Shown: positions 33,701 through 47,300 of the stretch, piece after piece
Numbering within the stretch: position 1 is the stretch's first letter
Layout of the letters: each line of letters opens with the position of its first letter
From: Manihot esculenta
Taxonomy: Eukaryota; Streptophyta; Magnoliopsida; Malpighiales; Euphorbiaceae
NCBI RefSeq assembly: GCF_001659605.2
Contig: NC_035171.2
Coordinates: 28,623,825 to 28,687,824, forward strand
Direction of reading: 5' to 3'
DNA: 64,000 nt
Made by a program: the position numbers and the translations under genes
Notes under the pieces: generated by a model
The model's input: only the letters and a program-made list of their open reading frames with translations
Databases searched by the model: none
What the model was told of the DNA's origin: nothing

Positions 33701-36700
33701 TCTCTATTGAAGTAAATGTGTTTATATACAGATTACACGATTTTGTTAAGGCAACTCTTAAGAATCCTCTATCAATCAATTAGTATCAATTTGCCTATAA
33801 TTATATAATCTCCTTTAATTATGTACAGATTATGTTCACACTCTAGCACTCTCTCTCAGATTGGAACATAGATGTTTATCATATCCAACTTATTAGAAAA
33901 AAAATTCTATTTAAGGGCCATTAATACTTTGGTGAGTAGATCACCCAGTTACTCTTCTATCTTCACATAACTAGTGGAAATTAAATTTTTTTACATCTTC
34001 ACACGGATGAAATGGCAATCAACTTCAATATGCTTAGTCCGTTTGTGGTATACTAGGTTGGAAGCGATGTGAAGAGCATAGATGTTTACCATGTCCAACT
34101 TATTAAAAAGATATTATATTCAAGACTCATTTAATGTTTTGGTGAGTAGATCACCCAATTGCTCTTTCGTTTTCACATAAATGATGAAAATTAAATTTTA
34201 TTGACTCTTCTCATGAATGAAATGGCAATCAACTTCAATATACTTAGTTCGTTCATGGTATACTGGGTTGAAAGCAACATGATTATCACACCAAAGTTTC
34301 GCGGGTGACGCAACATCCAAACCAACTTCTTTCAGCAGATAATTTATTCACAAAATCTCGCAAGTGGAATGAGCCATGGCCTTGTATTTTGACTTGGCAC
34401 TGGATCTGGATACCATATTTTGCTTCTTACTTTTCTAAGACACTAGGTTTCCTCCAACAAACACACAGTAGTCTGTAGTCGACATTCTATCACTTTTGAA
34501 TCTCGCCCAATCAGCATCTGAAAACACTCAACTACAGTGTGCCTATGATCACTGTAGAGTATACCGAGTCCAGAGATCCCTTTTAGATGACATAAAATTT
34601 GTTCTAGAGCGACCCAATATTTCACCATAGAGCAGACATGAACCGGCTTACAACGCTTACTGCAAAAGCAATATATGGCCGAGTCATCACTACAAGGTAG
34701 TTCAGCTTTCCAACCAATCTCCCGTACCTCTCTGGATCATCATAAGGATTTCCGTCATCTTTTATGAGACATATATTAGGAACCATTGGTGTGCTATAGG
34801 GTTTAGCTCCCAACTTTCCAATTTCTGTAAGTCAAAGACATACTTCCTTTAAGACAGAAAAATTCCCTTTTTACTCCTTAAGATTTCGACCCCTAAGAAA
34901 TACTTAAGATGACCCAAGTCCTTGGTACGAAAACTCACATGCAAGAAGGATTTGAGAGAAGAGATCCCTGCACTATCATTCCCTGTAGTGACAATCTCAT
35001 CAACATACATAATAAGGAGAGTAATACTAGCATCTGAATTTCTATAGAAGACTAAGTGGTCACACTTGCTTTTTTTCAACCCAAATTCTTAAACAACTTC
35101 ATTGAACTTGTCAAACCATGCACGAGAACTCTGCTTCAAACCATATAAAGATTCCTTCAAACGGAAAACTTTCCTATACTCTCCCTATGTTACAAATCCA
35201 GGTGGTTGCTCCATATACAACTCCTCTTGGAGGTCACCATGTAAAAATCCATTCTTGATATCTAACTGGTGTAAAGGCCAATGCTAAGAAGCAGCTAGGG
35301 AGATGAACAAGCGAATCAAGATCATTTTGGCCACAGGAGAAAAGGTGTTAGAATAGTCAATGTGATAGGTTTGTGCATTACCTTTAGCGACAAAATAAGC
35401 CTTAAGTCTCACTACGGAACTATCTAAATTGACTTTAATGGCAAAAACCTATTCATAGCCCACAGCCTTCTTGCCAGAAAATCAACTAGTTCCCAAGTAT
35501 GATTTTCATCTAGAACTTTGATCTCCTCAAACATTGAATCACGCCTTTCAGAATGGGTCAGGGCCTCTTTAACTGTCTTAGATAAAGAAATGGAATCAAA
35601 AGAGACAATTAAGGAGGTAAAAGAAGGAGACAGATGAAGACTAATGGGAAAGTAAAGGTCACTTGGTGGTGGATCCGATGGTGAAGAAGATTATGATACA
35701 GAACATGTATCATCATGTACTGGTTTCTGAGAGTAAACTTAAACAACTAACGATTTAACATGAGGCTAAGTACTAGGAGGAATGCCACCATCAGATGGTG
35801 CAGTAAAAGGCACATTTGAGGAGTTTTTATTATCAGATGTGATTCTATAGATGAGCCACTCATTGTCCTCCTCCTGACCAGTAGAGGTTTATGCAACAGG
35901 ATAAAAAGAAATTTGTTCGGAAAAGCCTACATCTGTTGAGACCAGATATTTGTTGATCTCTGTAGAGTAACATTGATACCCCTTCTGAAGGCGAGAATAT
36001 CCTAAAAAGACACTTCAAAGTTTTAGATTCAAGTTCAATCATATGAGGTCTAACATCCCGAACATAGCAAGTACTGCCAAAAAGTCGTGCTTTTAGAGGA
36101 AATAATGACTTTTTAGGAAAGAGAACATTATAGAGAGTATTATCGTGTGGAGGATATGCGATTAATGAGAAAGCATGTAGTAGAGACAGCATCAGCCCAA
36201 AATTGCTTAAGAACTTGTATTTGAAACAATAGAGCTCGAACAGTCTCAAGGAGATGTCGATTCTTTCTTTCCTACCCCATTTTGAGCGGGTATATCAACA
36301 CTGATGATTGGTGAAGAATATCATGTTGAGTCATATAAGCCTAGAACGATTCTGACATATATTCATTAGCATTGTCGCTTCGCAAAATTTGCACAAAAAT
36401 ATTAAGAGAAATGAGAAAACACTTCAAATGATACTTTATAAAATAAATCCAAGTCATTCTCAGGAAATCATCCATAAAAGTGACAATATCTGAATCCAGT
36501 CATAAACCAATCGGACATGATCCCTAAATATCCGAATGAACTAATTCAAAAGCAGACTCAGCTTGTTTATTGACTCTAGGACTTAAAGAGCTTCGATGAT
36601 GGCAAAATGACATGATGCACACTCATATCTCATGAAATTGAGATCATAGCTTCTTCAAAACAGGTAAAGAATGATGTCCTAACCGATAATGTGCTTTGAA

Positions 36701-39700
36701 AGGAGATACGACACTGGGGCAGACAACAGACCGAGGCACCCATGCATTCAAAATGTAGAGACTCCCAGATACATGTCCTTTATCAATAATCTGCTTTGTC
36801 ACAAGATCCCGAATGACAATGATTAAAAAACAAAAAAAAACAAAAAATTAGGTCTTTGATAAGTTTACTCACAAAGATTAAATTAAAGGCAAGATTAGAT
36901 AAACTTAGCATAGATGATAGAGTAATAGAAGAAGTAGGTTTAACAATCTTAGAATTTTCAACATTATAGGTTGACCCATTAGCTATGGTAACGGGAGAAG
37001 GTGCTTTATGAGATCGAAAGCTAGCAAAAATATGAGAATTATTAGTCATGTGATCCATAGCACTAGAAAATGACCTACTTATATGACGAGTAGATAAGGC
37101 AAGTTTTACCTAACTAAGTATTAGCCGTTACTGGAGTGAATCCTCTCAACAGATCCTAATACTGAGCATTTTTTTCAATTGAGGTGAGAACATTATTCTC
37201 AAAGGAAGAACCGATTGCAGCAACATTAGCAATCCTTCGATTCTTATTTTGTAATTTCTTACAATTTTCAACACAAGACTTATTATTATCGGACATCATT
37301 TCAATCAATACTAGTAAAAAAATAACCATTTTACAAAACTTTCTCCCAATGATTCAAGACACAAAATCAGGTCAAAAAAATTGCACCCAAAATTAAAAAG
37401 CCAAAAACAGACCTGAATACCCAAAATAGAACCTGATCTATGAATAGGAAAGGAGAGGTCCAACTGCAGCGGTGTCGGATGACAAACCCAATGTCGAAAA
37501 GCTACCAGAAACCACTGGACGACCTCAGAACAGGAATCAGAGGCTCACCGAAGGTGTCATGCTCCCTCGCGCACCGGCGCGTGAAAGTTGCCATAGAAAT
37601 TTTGGACGGCGAGTGGAGCTCACTCGCATGTCGCCCGGCCACCGATCTTTGAGAATCGACCAGAAACTCACTTACGCTCCTCCCTACGTTGGTGGTGAGA
37701 CAAAACAATCATCGGAAAAGGTGACCCACGCAAATAGTTTCCTCGGAGAGGAAACCTAGATTTTCAGGACAAGCCGAAAGGCTCTAATATCATGTAACAA
37801 GACAAGGAACAATTGGGCAATTTCTATGTATATTCTCTATTGAATAAGTATGTTTATATACAGATTACAAGACCTTATTAAGACAACTCCTAAAAATCCA
37901 CTATCAATCAATTAGTATCAATTAGCCTATGATTATGTAATCTCCTGTAATTATATACAGATTATGTTCACACTCTAACAGGTGCGGTTAGAGGTTAATA
38001 GTAGTGTTAGTGTTTTGTTTTGTTTTCTTCCACTTTTCTCAATTGTAGGAGGGTGATCCTGCATGTTCTGATCATGCTAATAACTTCCCTTATTTATGGG
38101 AAATGGTCATCTCTTCTCTTTGTATTTAAGTTCAATTGAGATAATAAAGGAGACATGATTAATTTGCCAAAAGTAGTTGAGTATTTAACTCAAGAGATTT
38201 TCAAGTTCTCTCTTAACGAGCTTGTACAACCTTCAGGTAAAATAAAAAGAAACAACCACTTTCTTCTTCATCCATTGATCCATTAATTCTATCCCATTTC
38301 TAAAGACCCTAACACACAGCAGACTTGTCTCAAGTCTGTAACCATGTTGTAGCTGTTTGAACATCGTTTTCTCCATTCATCTTTAAAAGCTCTGATACTC
38401 TAACTCTTCATTTTGTCACGCCATACCCATGTCGAAATGATACTTTATGGGATATGACATGGAATACGTGTCCAATACATATTCGTCCACCCAGACACTT
38501 GAGTGACATATTCATGCATAATTAATAGACTTTTTTCTCTTAAAATGAATAGCGTGTATTTAGATGAAAAAAAAAAAGTTATTTGGTTGTATTTTGAATT
38601 ATGTATTTGATAATTTATTTAGATTATAATTATTTCTATATAACTTTATATTTTTTTTTTGTAGTTTATTTTACTCTCCCCATTCCATAATTTTTGTCCA
38701 TTTTTCTTTTTTAGACTATAGTAACATATAAATTAATTGTTATAACCTTATTTAATTTTATCTTATTTTCAAAAAACCTCCCAAAATATCTCTTAATATT
38801 TAATAAAACTTAATGTATTTAAGATGGATATAATTAAAAAGTTAATAAAAGAAATTATATTTTTTAATATGCGTAAAAAAGCAAAGTTGACAAAAATTAT
38901 GGGACGGAGGAAGTATAACACAACGTGTCTAAGTACCAATGTCTAAACTTAGATCTATATCCCCGTATTTTCTATTTATAAAATTAACAAGTCAGATATA
39001 GGGGTATGCACGACACCCATATACGAGTCAAAGTAACATAGTTTAAAAGTATGTCAATAGCTTTTGTTCCATTCATCTTGTACATGTCATTCCAGTTCAT
39101 TTTCTTATGAGAAAACAATCAAAAATAATTTATGCTCCAAATACAACATAGAGCTAGAGAATGTATTACCCGGGTTGTCAATCCATGGAGTCTTCCACTT
39201 TCCCTTATAGTTGGGGTTCCGAATTTTCTGCAGTGTACTAAGTTATATCAATCACAAGTAAAGTAGATTATATAACTTGATCTAAAATTTTCCATCAGTA
39301 ATTCACCAACAAGGAAGTACCTTTCTTTTCCATGGTCCTTTGTAAGCTGGATTAGGTATCTTGGGTGGCTTCCATATCCCATCCTCCTCTTCATCCCAGT
39401 CATCAGGCTACTCAAACCAAAAACACGAAATGTGACATTATAATACATTCTCATGAAAATTACATCAGTTCATACAACTAAATTAACCTAATGCAATATT
39501 TCATTATTACTTTGATCATCCTATCACCAAAACCAATTATGCACACACACACAAATAAAGTTCTGGTTTGTCCAAAGAACAATATGTTTAATTCAATAAG
39601 AGAGAACAACAAAAACTAAATAGACATTCTGACATATGAAAGGCAGCAAACAAACCTCGTTAGCCTTGGGATCTGGAATCTCAGCTGGAATAGAATCATA

Positions 39701-42700
39701 TCCCTGCAACATCAAGGTACTTAATTTATTGGAACAGACAGATTACCAATTCCAGTCTCAGATGCTCACAGATGACAATACCTCTGGTTTGATATCATTA
39801 GGATCATCAATGTGTTCTCTATCGTCCCAGTCTGCAGGCTGCCAAGTTAATGAAAGTTAGTGCACTTTATAGAATGAAAACACCACAATGCAAGCGGATG
39901 ATAAATTCAATTGATATTCTGTAATCACTAGATTTTGGTGGCAGAGTGAAACTGTGACTTCTCTCACACACATTGCATAGGTGGTTCAGGGGTGAAAGAA
40001 GGAACAGGAAAACTTGTTGGGTGTTAAAGCACTACAAGCCTACAACAGATCCAAACATAAAATCTCATGACTTGTATTTGACCAAGTTAGGTGTTAATTT
40101 ACCATTCAAGGAGAGCTAGAAATTTGATTTGAAAATTGTGTAGTCCATCTCAGAAATTGAGTGTTGTCATGTGAACTATAAATCTTATGCATTTAGTAGA
40201 ATACTTGGTTGTTGAACCAGTACCAGATATAACATCAAGGGGTTTATTTTTCATGATCTACTTGGAAACCAATGATTACTATTACATTGGAAAATGCATA
40301 AGTGCTATGAGCTTTATCAAATTTCTATTCACCCAGCCAAAAGAATATATATATATATATGAAAACTGCAAGATATAGGAAGGGTGGGGAGAGAAAAACT
40401 TCTTGCTGTTACACAGGATTAGAAGATTCTAAATGCCTATGTGACTACCCCTTCTCCATTCTACCTCCTAAAATTAGTTACATGATTTTCAGAAGGTAGA
40501 AGAAAAGCATCTTTAATGTTTTTAACTCACTGCTCACAGCAGCAAATGGCACCAGAGTTGGCATAATATAAGTGATCACAATTTCAATTGAAAAAAAAAA
40601 ATGCTTCCCAAGTTGAGATACCAAGAACAAACCTTCTTTGCTTTTGTGTCTTTGATTTTTCTTGGAGGAAGGATATCCCAGTCCGTATACATGCTTCCAG
40701 ATTCTCTTTCTCGATTATCAATTAAGATGCTATAAGATGCATCAGGCCTAAGAATAAATGTGTAGAAATGAGTGAGCTTATCAGTCTCGCATTGTATATC
40801 TTTCTTTATGGGATAATTCTGCCCCTGGTAGGAAAGGATAACATGGAGCTTTTTTGTCTGTGAGCCACATATATCAGGTCCGAACATAAAACTGCAAAAA
40901 GGGGAAATAAGTGTTTTCAGATTATCTACAAATGACCAATTTCAGATCAACATAAAATTTGATTAAAAAAATGTGTTAATGTAGGTGTTATTGACAAGTG
41001 CTAAAACAGCCAAAGAATGGCAGAGACTGATGTTAACCATGGGGCTTCCTATTTATCCAAGATGCTCATGTAAATTGGCGAATATGACTATGAGATATGA
41101 GCTCAAATTTGAGTTCTAAAACAGTTGAGCAAATCTAACCTTATTTCATGAATATGTCACGAGATGACACAGGAAAAGCATATCATAGTCAACCTAATCT
41201 TAAAGAGCTCAAAGCTCAAACATTTGCATACATATTTAATATTTCTAAAGCTAGATGTATCAAAACACACATGAAAAGCAAATCATAAGCATGAATTTAT
41301 CTCCATTTTGCTTTAACTGCTTATCCATCCATATTCAGCTCCTAAATAATATATACAAAAAAGCACCAAAAAGAAATATGAAAAGAAGCAAAAGAAAGGT
41401 ATAAATAAGAATTAAGTTTGAAGAGAAACCCCAAGGAAACATAGAAAGTAAACAGATTGACAGACCCGTAAGGAGTGTCCCCACCAAATTTTTTCTGATT
41501 GACATAACCAGAAAGAAGCTTTATGTAACCACCACCACATTCAATGTCCTGCTCGAACTTAATAGAGTATTGGACAACTAGAGTCTTATTTTTGTTGCTG
41601 AACTCTGGTATCTTTGCTGATATGGCAAAATGCTTGGCATCATTGTATGTCTGGATACCTGCAACATCCCCAGGAATCATCAATATCCACTACTACTAGG
41701 AAATAGGAATAGGAAGTTCACCTTAAATGAGGCAGAAAGTGAGACAATGTTCATGTGGCTGACCCCATATCTGGGTTTAATTGAGTTAAGTTACAGGATT
41801 CTTTATTCAGTGTCATCAGGATCTCTACAACTATATTCCAATCTCCTCTCAATAACAAAAATTCACTTAAAAATTCATCTCAACCAATATTTCGACCACC
41901 CTAGCTATTACACAAGCGTGTTTGTTAAATTTTGGAAATGGAATGAAAATGGATAACTTCCATGGTTCCATCTTAAAAATCATATGTAAAAGGAAGAATC
42001 AATTTCACCTACATTCAGGTTATCCAAATACAAAAAAACATCATCTAAAAAGAAAATTAATTTCATATCATATAAACAAAAAAATGGAAATAATGTAATC
42101 CCATTCCAAGTTCTATCTTCAGAGTGAACCAAGCGTTGCAATAATGCCTGATTCTAAACTATTTAATTATAATGATTAAACTAGCAAACTACTACAAACT
42201 TCTATGACCATTTAGCTGTTGTATTCTGTCTAAACTTCCAAGATTACATATCAAGCTAGCACACACACACACAAACACACAACTATTTGTTTGTAATTAT
42301 CAAACTACCAAACTGCTACAAACTCTATGACCATTTAGCTGCTGCATTTTGTCTAAACTTCCAAGTTTACATGTCTAGTTAGCCACTCAAACGTATGTAC
42401 ATACATTCATATATGCGTACATACATACATACATATGTACTAAAGGAGAAAGAAATAAAAAAAAAAAAAAACCTTTATCATCAGGATCTCCAGGCCATTT
42501 CCCAGCTGTGTGCTTAAATGTACCAGCTTTTCCTTCGCTTCTCTTCCAGTCCGATAAAACCCACCGATCCTTCCACCCATCTTTTCCATACACACATTCA
42601 ATTATTCCAAAAAAAAAAAAAAAAAAAAGAAGAATTGCAGGAAAAAAATTAGCTTTCAGCACAGTTTAATGAAACAGTAATGAAGCACAGCAGCTTTTTT

Positions 42701-43014
42701 GACCGTCCATTGACCAGAATGTTCGAGAGAGTTGGAGTACGAAGAAAGAAACAGAGATAGCGATCAAGACTATAAAAGTATAAAATGATTAGAATTGGAT
42801 CAAGAAAAAAAAAAGGGCATTTCAAAAAAATCAAGAGAAAAAGGGAAGTGATGGGAACAGATTGTTTTGAGTAATAGCTTTGTTAGTTACCTTCGAAGCG
42901 CTCTTCAAAGAAGATTTCAGAGAAGGCAAAAGGAAAGAGAAAGAGAGAATGGAAAATAGAAAAGAAAAATAGAAGCTTTAGAGCTTCAACTATATGCAGC
43001 TGAGCCTGAGGCAT
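30728..43014 (-). CDS. CRT3: calreticulin-3-type ER chaperone, 14 exons
   Basis: Ca-binding lectin chaperone that helps fold glycoproteins in the ER; CRT3 types are known for receptor-kinase quality control. Exons on the minus strand: 42891-43014, 42473-42580, 41466-41658, 40633-40891, 39782-39838, 39656-39703, 39321-39407, 39170-39227, 33153-33220, 32564-32659, 32422-32478, 32259-32333, 30856-30885 and 30728-30739. All introns are GT-AG and phases agree; total 423 residues. Signal peptide about 1-31 ([17 protein letters not shown]); signatures [15 protein letters not shown] and [10 protein letters not shown]-domain repeats [28 protein letters not shown] and [16 protein letters not shown]; a basic Arg-rich tail (not the acidic tail of CRT1/2); end HDEL. 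An in-frame ATG 23 codons upstream (43083) would bury the signal peptide, so I chose 43014. Intron 8 (5.9 kb) holds a copia element and a MITE. Confidence 0.96.
33661..33848 (-). repeat. 3' LTR (element orientation) of the CRT3 copia element
   Basis: On the plus strand it reads TGTAACAAGAAAAGG to CACTCTAGCA, the same length as the partner LTR with scattered differences. Confidence 0.88.
33866..34285. repeat. tandem duplication of about 210 bp at the 3' end of the copia element
   Basis: 33866-34074 and 34077-34285 are diverged direct copies; both contain TTTGGTGAGTAGATCACCCA and AATGGCAATCAACTTCAATA. The segment lies between RNase H and the 3' LTR. The copies differ at many sites, so the duplication is old. 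Confidence 0.82.
34380..37330 (-). pseudogene. copia gag-pol remnant in CRT3 intron 8
   Basis: Reading the minus strand: a gag scrap with [15 protein letters not shown] (about 37290-37240), protease-like [12 protein letters not shown] (about 37055), integrase tail (35860-36249), RT with YVDE where the family has YVDD (34849-35079), and RNase H with [20 protein letters not shown] (near 34370-34440). Multiple stops and frameshifts break it. The change in YVDD removes a catalytic Asp. Confidence 0.85.
37793..37980 (-). repeat. 5' LTR (element orientation) of the CRT3 copia element
   Basis: On the plus strand it reads TGTAACAAGACAAGG to CACTCTAACA. The primer-binding remnant lies at 37781-37792. 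Confidence 0.88.
38674..38913. mobile_element. Stowaway-type MITE in CRT3 intron 8
   Basis: The left end reads CTCTCCCCATTCCATAATTT and the reverse complement of the right end reads CTTCCTCCGTCCCATAATTT, close to the Stowaway consensus CTCCCTCCGTYYC. TA dinucleotides flank both ends (38672-38673 and 38914-38915), the expected target duplication. Length is 240 bp with an AT-rich, non-coding interior. Confidence 0.88.
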
Positions 43015-44338
43015 TTCCGTTCCCGGCGAGGCACTTTTTTTTTCTCTGACCGGCGAGGCACTTTGCCAGCTGACTGACTGCAATTTATTGCAAGGAGAGC
43101 GGAGACAGCAAGAGAATTTTAACTATTAAAATAAGGAAAAATGACAATTTGATCTTTATTATATAAGTTTATTAATTAATTTAATGATTTTAAAAAATAT
43201 ATTAAAATATAATTAAAATTTTAAAAAATTTATTAATTAATATTAATTCTTAAATATTATAAAAAATTAAAATATTAATTAATAAAATTTTTAAATTTTA
43301 AAAAATATTTTAATATATTTTTTAAAATTAAAAAATATGAATTATTTCTATCGAAATTAAATAATAATTTTTTTAAAATAATAATGTGTGATAAATTTAC
43401 AAAAACGCCCTTGTATTTCACTCCAACCATCCATTTTTGTCCATCTCCTTATAGAAAATTATTTCTACGAAATCATGGTTATTTCAGAATACTGAGAATT
43501 AATAAGTTTTTTCAATTTTATTCTTATCCTTACTAAGTATTTTCATATTTTCCCAAATTTATTTTATTATTTTTCTTTCTGTTCATTTTTTACTTTATAA
43601 TAGTAAAGTAATTGAGATTAAATTAATTATCCATTTTAATAATAAGATAATTAAGATTGAAATAATTAATTAATACAAGAAATATTTTAATTTCTATATA
43701 AGGATGTAATTTATATGTGCTCTAACCTTTTACTATAACTTTATAGGGATTATATTTTAATAATTATATTTTTATAAAATTTAATATTTAAAATTAATTT
43801 TGCATTATGGGTTTACACCTAATGCAATATAACAATAGTTAAAGTTTTTATTAAGAATAAGTAGAAATTTTGATTATATTATGCTTTTATTTATTTTCAG
43901 AGAATAATTTAAAAAATAAAGAACTTATTTTCTAGTATTTAATTGTAATATTAAAAATAAAAAATATAATCATCAGAAATCAGAAATAAATACAACAGTT
44001 GATATTCTACATGAGAATTTCATACACATTCTTCTCCACGAGAAAAAAAAAATCTCATTTTCCAGCTTATCAAACTGTTCAATTTGTATAATTTCAGAAA
44101 CCAAATGCCAGGATGAATAATTTGAAATAAAATCCCTATCTAATGATCTAAATGCTTGCTTTCAGACAACCATCTATACCACAAACCCATGCAGGATTTA
44201 TATACATAGATTATAACAACCTCAAATCCTTATCCCACTTGTCGGTTAAGGACAAAAGTATAATGGTAATTTTGCTGTTCTATATTCACCTCTGATGCTG
44301 CGTTTCACACGGCGGAGGTGGAAATTAATGGCGTCAAG
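43015..44338. other. CRT3 upstream region and AT-rich spacer
   Basis: 43015-43130 likely contains the CRT3 5' untranslated region and promoter. 43130-44040 is AT-rich with no gene. 44240-44338 is probably the 3' untranslated region of the next minus-strand gene. Confidence 0.55.
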
Positions 44339-47300
44339 TCACCTTTTCGCTTTCGTATCTACACTTCGAAGCCTTGGCGATGATTGTGATCCACCACCTA
44401 ATGCAGCAGCAGCAGATTCAACATGTGTAAGAAGATATTCGTATATCTTCTTCCTGAGACGGTCAACAATCTCTGATGAAACATGAGGTGTTTCTCCTTC
44501 ATCCTTGCTTGAACCAATCTCATCTAACCAGTCATTCACACTCTTCAGCTGACTCAACATGCCTGCTATTTGACCATTATCAGATAAAGTTGAGGAATCT
44601 ATGTCGGCATCTAAGAACCTCTCCACAAATCCCAGGAACCAATCTTGGGATTCCATCTGTAACATTTCAGCCAAGTCCACAGCCTCATCAAGGCCACTTC
44701 CTCTGATCCACTCAGGAGGTGGTGGGGGTGGCATCTTCTGAGTAACGGCGGAGCTATCCCCCGATTTGCGAAAAGCTCCAGTAGCTACAAGCTTGGAGCC
44801 AACAGATGGGCGGGTTTTCCCTTGAGTTTTTGCTGATGAATTCTTAGATGAATTTTCCAGGACTAATACAGGTAGATTACTACTTGAAGTCTTTTGGCCT
44901 TGAGTGGGAGCTGAAGTTGTTTCTTTTGTAAATACGGAAAAGGATGACAGATTGGTGGCCAACGCAGCTTGGACCCAAGTGGCAGCATGTTTCCGTCTTT
45001 CTGATGTGACCTTTAGCACTTCTTCTGATGGGTTGTCATCAGAATCTGGCGATGAACCAACTGGTGGAATTTTAGACAGAGAGTCAGCGACCAAACGAGC
45101 ATTGTTCAAGGTTGCGTGGAGGGTCAAGAACTGCTCCACAGCCGGTTGAGGGTCATCTTCTTTAGCAGAGGAAGTTAGATCAGAGTATATGCTTCAAGAG
45201 AGAGGAGAAAGAGACAAAAAGAGTCAAGACACAGTACTTAAACCAAACTGTAAATAAGTCAAAAAATGAAGAATGAAGCATATACAGGACATGAGTATCA
45301 TAGAATAAGGACGCCCTTCATAATTACTTTAGTTCTTAAATGCAAGCATAAAGATGGTTTTATACTCGTCCAGACATTCAAATTTATTAAAATTTTATGA
45401 GAGAGATAGAACCAGAGAATAAAACTATTCTACGGCTATTTAAGGTACGAAGAGAGAAAATAAAAAGAAAAAAAAGGATCAAACAAAACCAATTGTAAGT
45501 CTAGTTCCAAACTGATGTGTTTTAGGGTGCAGGGGGAGAAGGGAGAGGAGAAACTTTCATACATAAATTTATGAAGGATTATACTAAACATCAAGATGTT
45601 AATTCCATGTGGAATTCCAGAAATCCATAGTAATATCTTTAGCAAAGCAACAAATTAATGCTAATACATCTACAATCTTATAGATTTAAATAGGCCTAAT
45701 ACATCAAACTGAAAACTTTGAAGGTTTGGTTATTTCCACCCTGTACTCTTTTCTGGGCACCATCATACACCTCTACTAGATTTTCTGTCTCGTTACACAC
45801 TTGAAACTTAGGGTTTTCATAATACTTGAAAATAATTTTAGGAATTTTTAACTATTTTATAAAAATTCATTAGTTTCAAAACATTAATAGAGAGAGAGAG
45901 AGAGAGATAGGATAGAGAAGTAGTGAAATAATGCAATACATAAATTATACAAAGTTTAGGTGTGTAAAGGGACCAGAGGTGTGTGGTGGGACCACAAAAA
46001 GTGTAAGGTGCAAACCAACCAAACCAATAAAGTACAGTTGTATTTATGTATTAGGCCATTTCAAAAACTTTAACTATACATAGATCTACATGAGATAGAT
46101 AGGACAGGACAATCTTCTCGGAGTAGTTGCAGATTATGGATAATTTACATTACGCCATAATCAACACTCCTACAGCATGTTTTTTTGAGTATTTACATAG
46201 AACAATTCTAATGGGGAAAAAAGCATGAAGCATGCAAAAAGAGAAACAAATACATGTGTGAGATGTCAACTGAACGCGGAAGGGAGAGAGAAGAGAGGAA
46301 GAATTCAAAAGGTTTAGAACTGATAAACAAAGCATCCTTTTTAACAAAATTAGAAAAGAGAAACAACATACGTGTAACTAAAGGTTTTATAACTTTGCAT
46401 TTTACACCAAACATACATCATGAGAACTGGTTTTTTTTTTTTGTGAAATTTTTTTTTTTTTAAAAAAATCCATCATGAAACTAGTTTATCCCATTTAAAC
46501 CACTTATGCAAGAAATTCACTTGATATTTTGATTCTGTATTCAGGAAGCCATGGTACAGTTTATGGTCAGTAAACCGACACCTAAGTGTGCAAAATATTT
46601 CATAAACTACAAAAAAAAGCCCGTAAGGGTTTTAAGTACCATGCTTCACAACATTATGTGCCTTCATGAAACAAGCATTGTTCTTTATTCAAGGAGTAAT
46701 GCAACTGAAGAGGCAAATAGTTTGAATTGTAATTGATTATTAGGATAAAGTGGTAAAGAGATTATTTCCAGTTTGCTTAATCCTTTTCTTTTCACATGTT
46801 GCAGTTGAATGTAGCAAACTGATGAGTTGCTTCAACATGGCCATCAGAAAAACACAAACTCGCAATTTCAAACTATAAATGCTTAAAGGGAATGTCATAA
46901 TGAGATATTTGACTTCTTTCAAACTACGTACCTTGGATCCTCACAGATGCAGCAAAAAATTAGAATATTAACAATCCCTTGGATAATAGTATTCATTTGA
47001 CTTGAAGTAACTTAATCTATACAGAAGTGATTGATGTGATAATCTCAAATGAAAACAAATTTGTCAGCAAATATTGTTCCCTAAATGTGTATTGACAAAA
47101 GTCTTATCCTAGTTGATACAGTGAAAATGACTCTTCAAGATAAATTACATTCACATATTGGTGACTGAAACACAACTGATAAAGATAGCTTTACTGTAGC
47201 CAAGATGTTAAACACATGAAAATACTTTCAATGTCAATAACTTGGAAAATATTACTGTTCCCAGTTCCACTTCCGGAAACAGATCCATTTGTTTTAAAAT

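Larger units (their letters stand above)
33661..37980 (-). mobile_element. Ty1/copia retrotransposon in CRT3 intron 8, same strand as the gene
   Basis: Two 188-bp LTRs (33661-33848 and 37793-37980) bound the element. On the minus strand the 5' LTR is followed by TGATATTAGAGC, a decayed initiator-Met tRNA primer site, and the 3' LTR is preceded by the purine tract CTGAGAGAGAG. Domain fragments on the minus strand run protease, integrase, RT and RNase H. Most of gag is missing. Flanking pentamers (AGTGT left, GGTGC right) do not match, so no target duplication is visible, though both flanks are GTTAGTAG-rich. Being in sense orientation, its LTR signals could be read inside the CRT3 transcript. 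Confidence 0.9.

Noticed and set aside
42387..42662. 91-codon frame starting MLKANFF with a poly-Phe run, looking like a signal peptide
   Set aside because: The Phe run is the poly-T tract of CRT3 intron 1 before the exon 2 acceptor. The true signal peptide is in exon 1.
43015..43083. Upstream in-frame ATG for CRT3 (adds 23 residues)
   Set aside because: The added residues are polar and would place the hydrophobic signal peptide internally. The Met at 43014 gives a normal secretory N-terminus.
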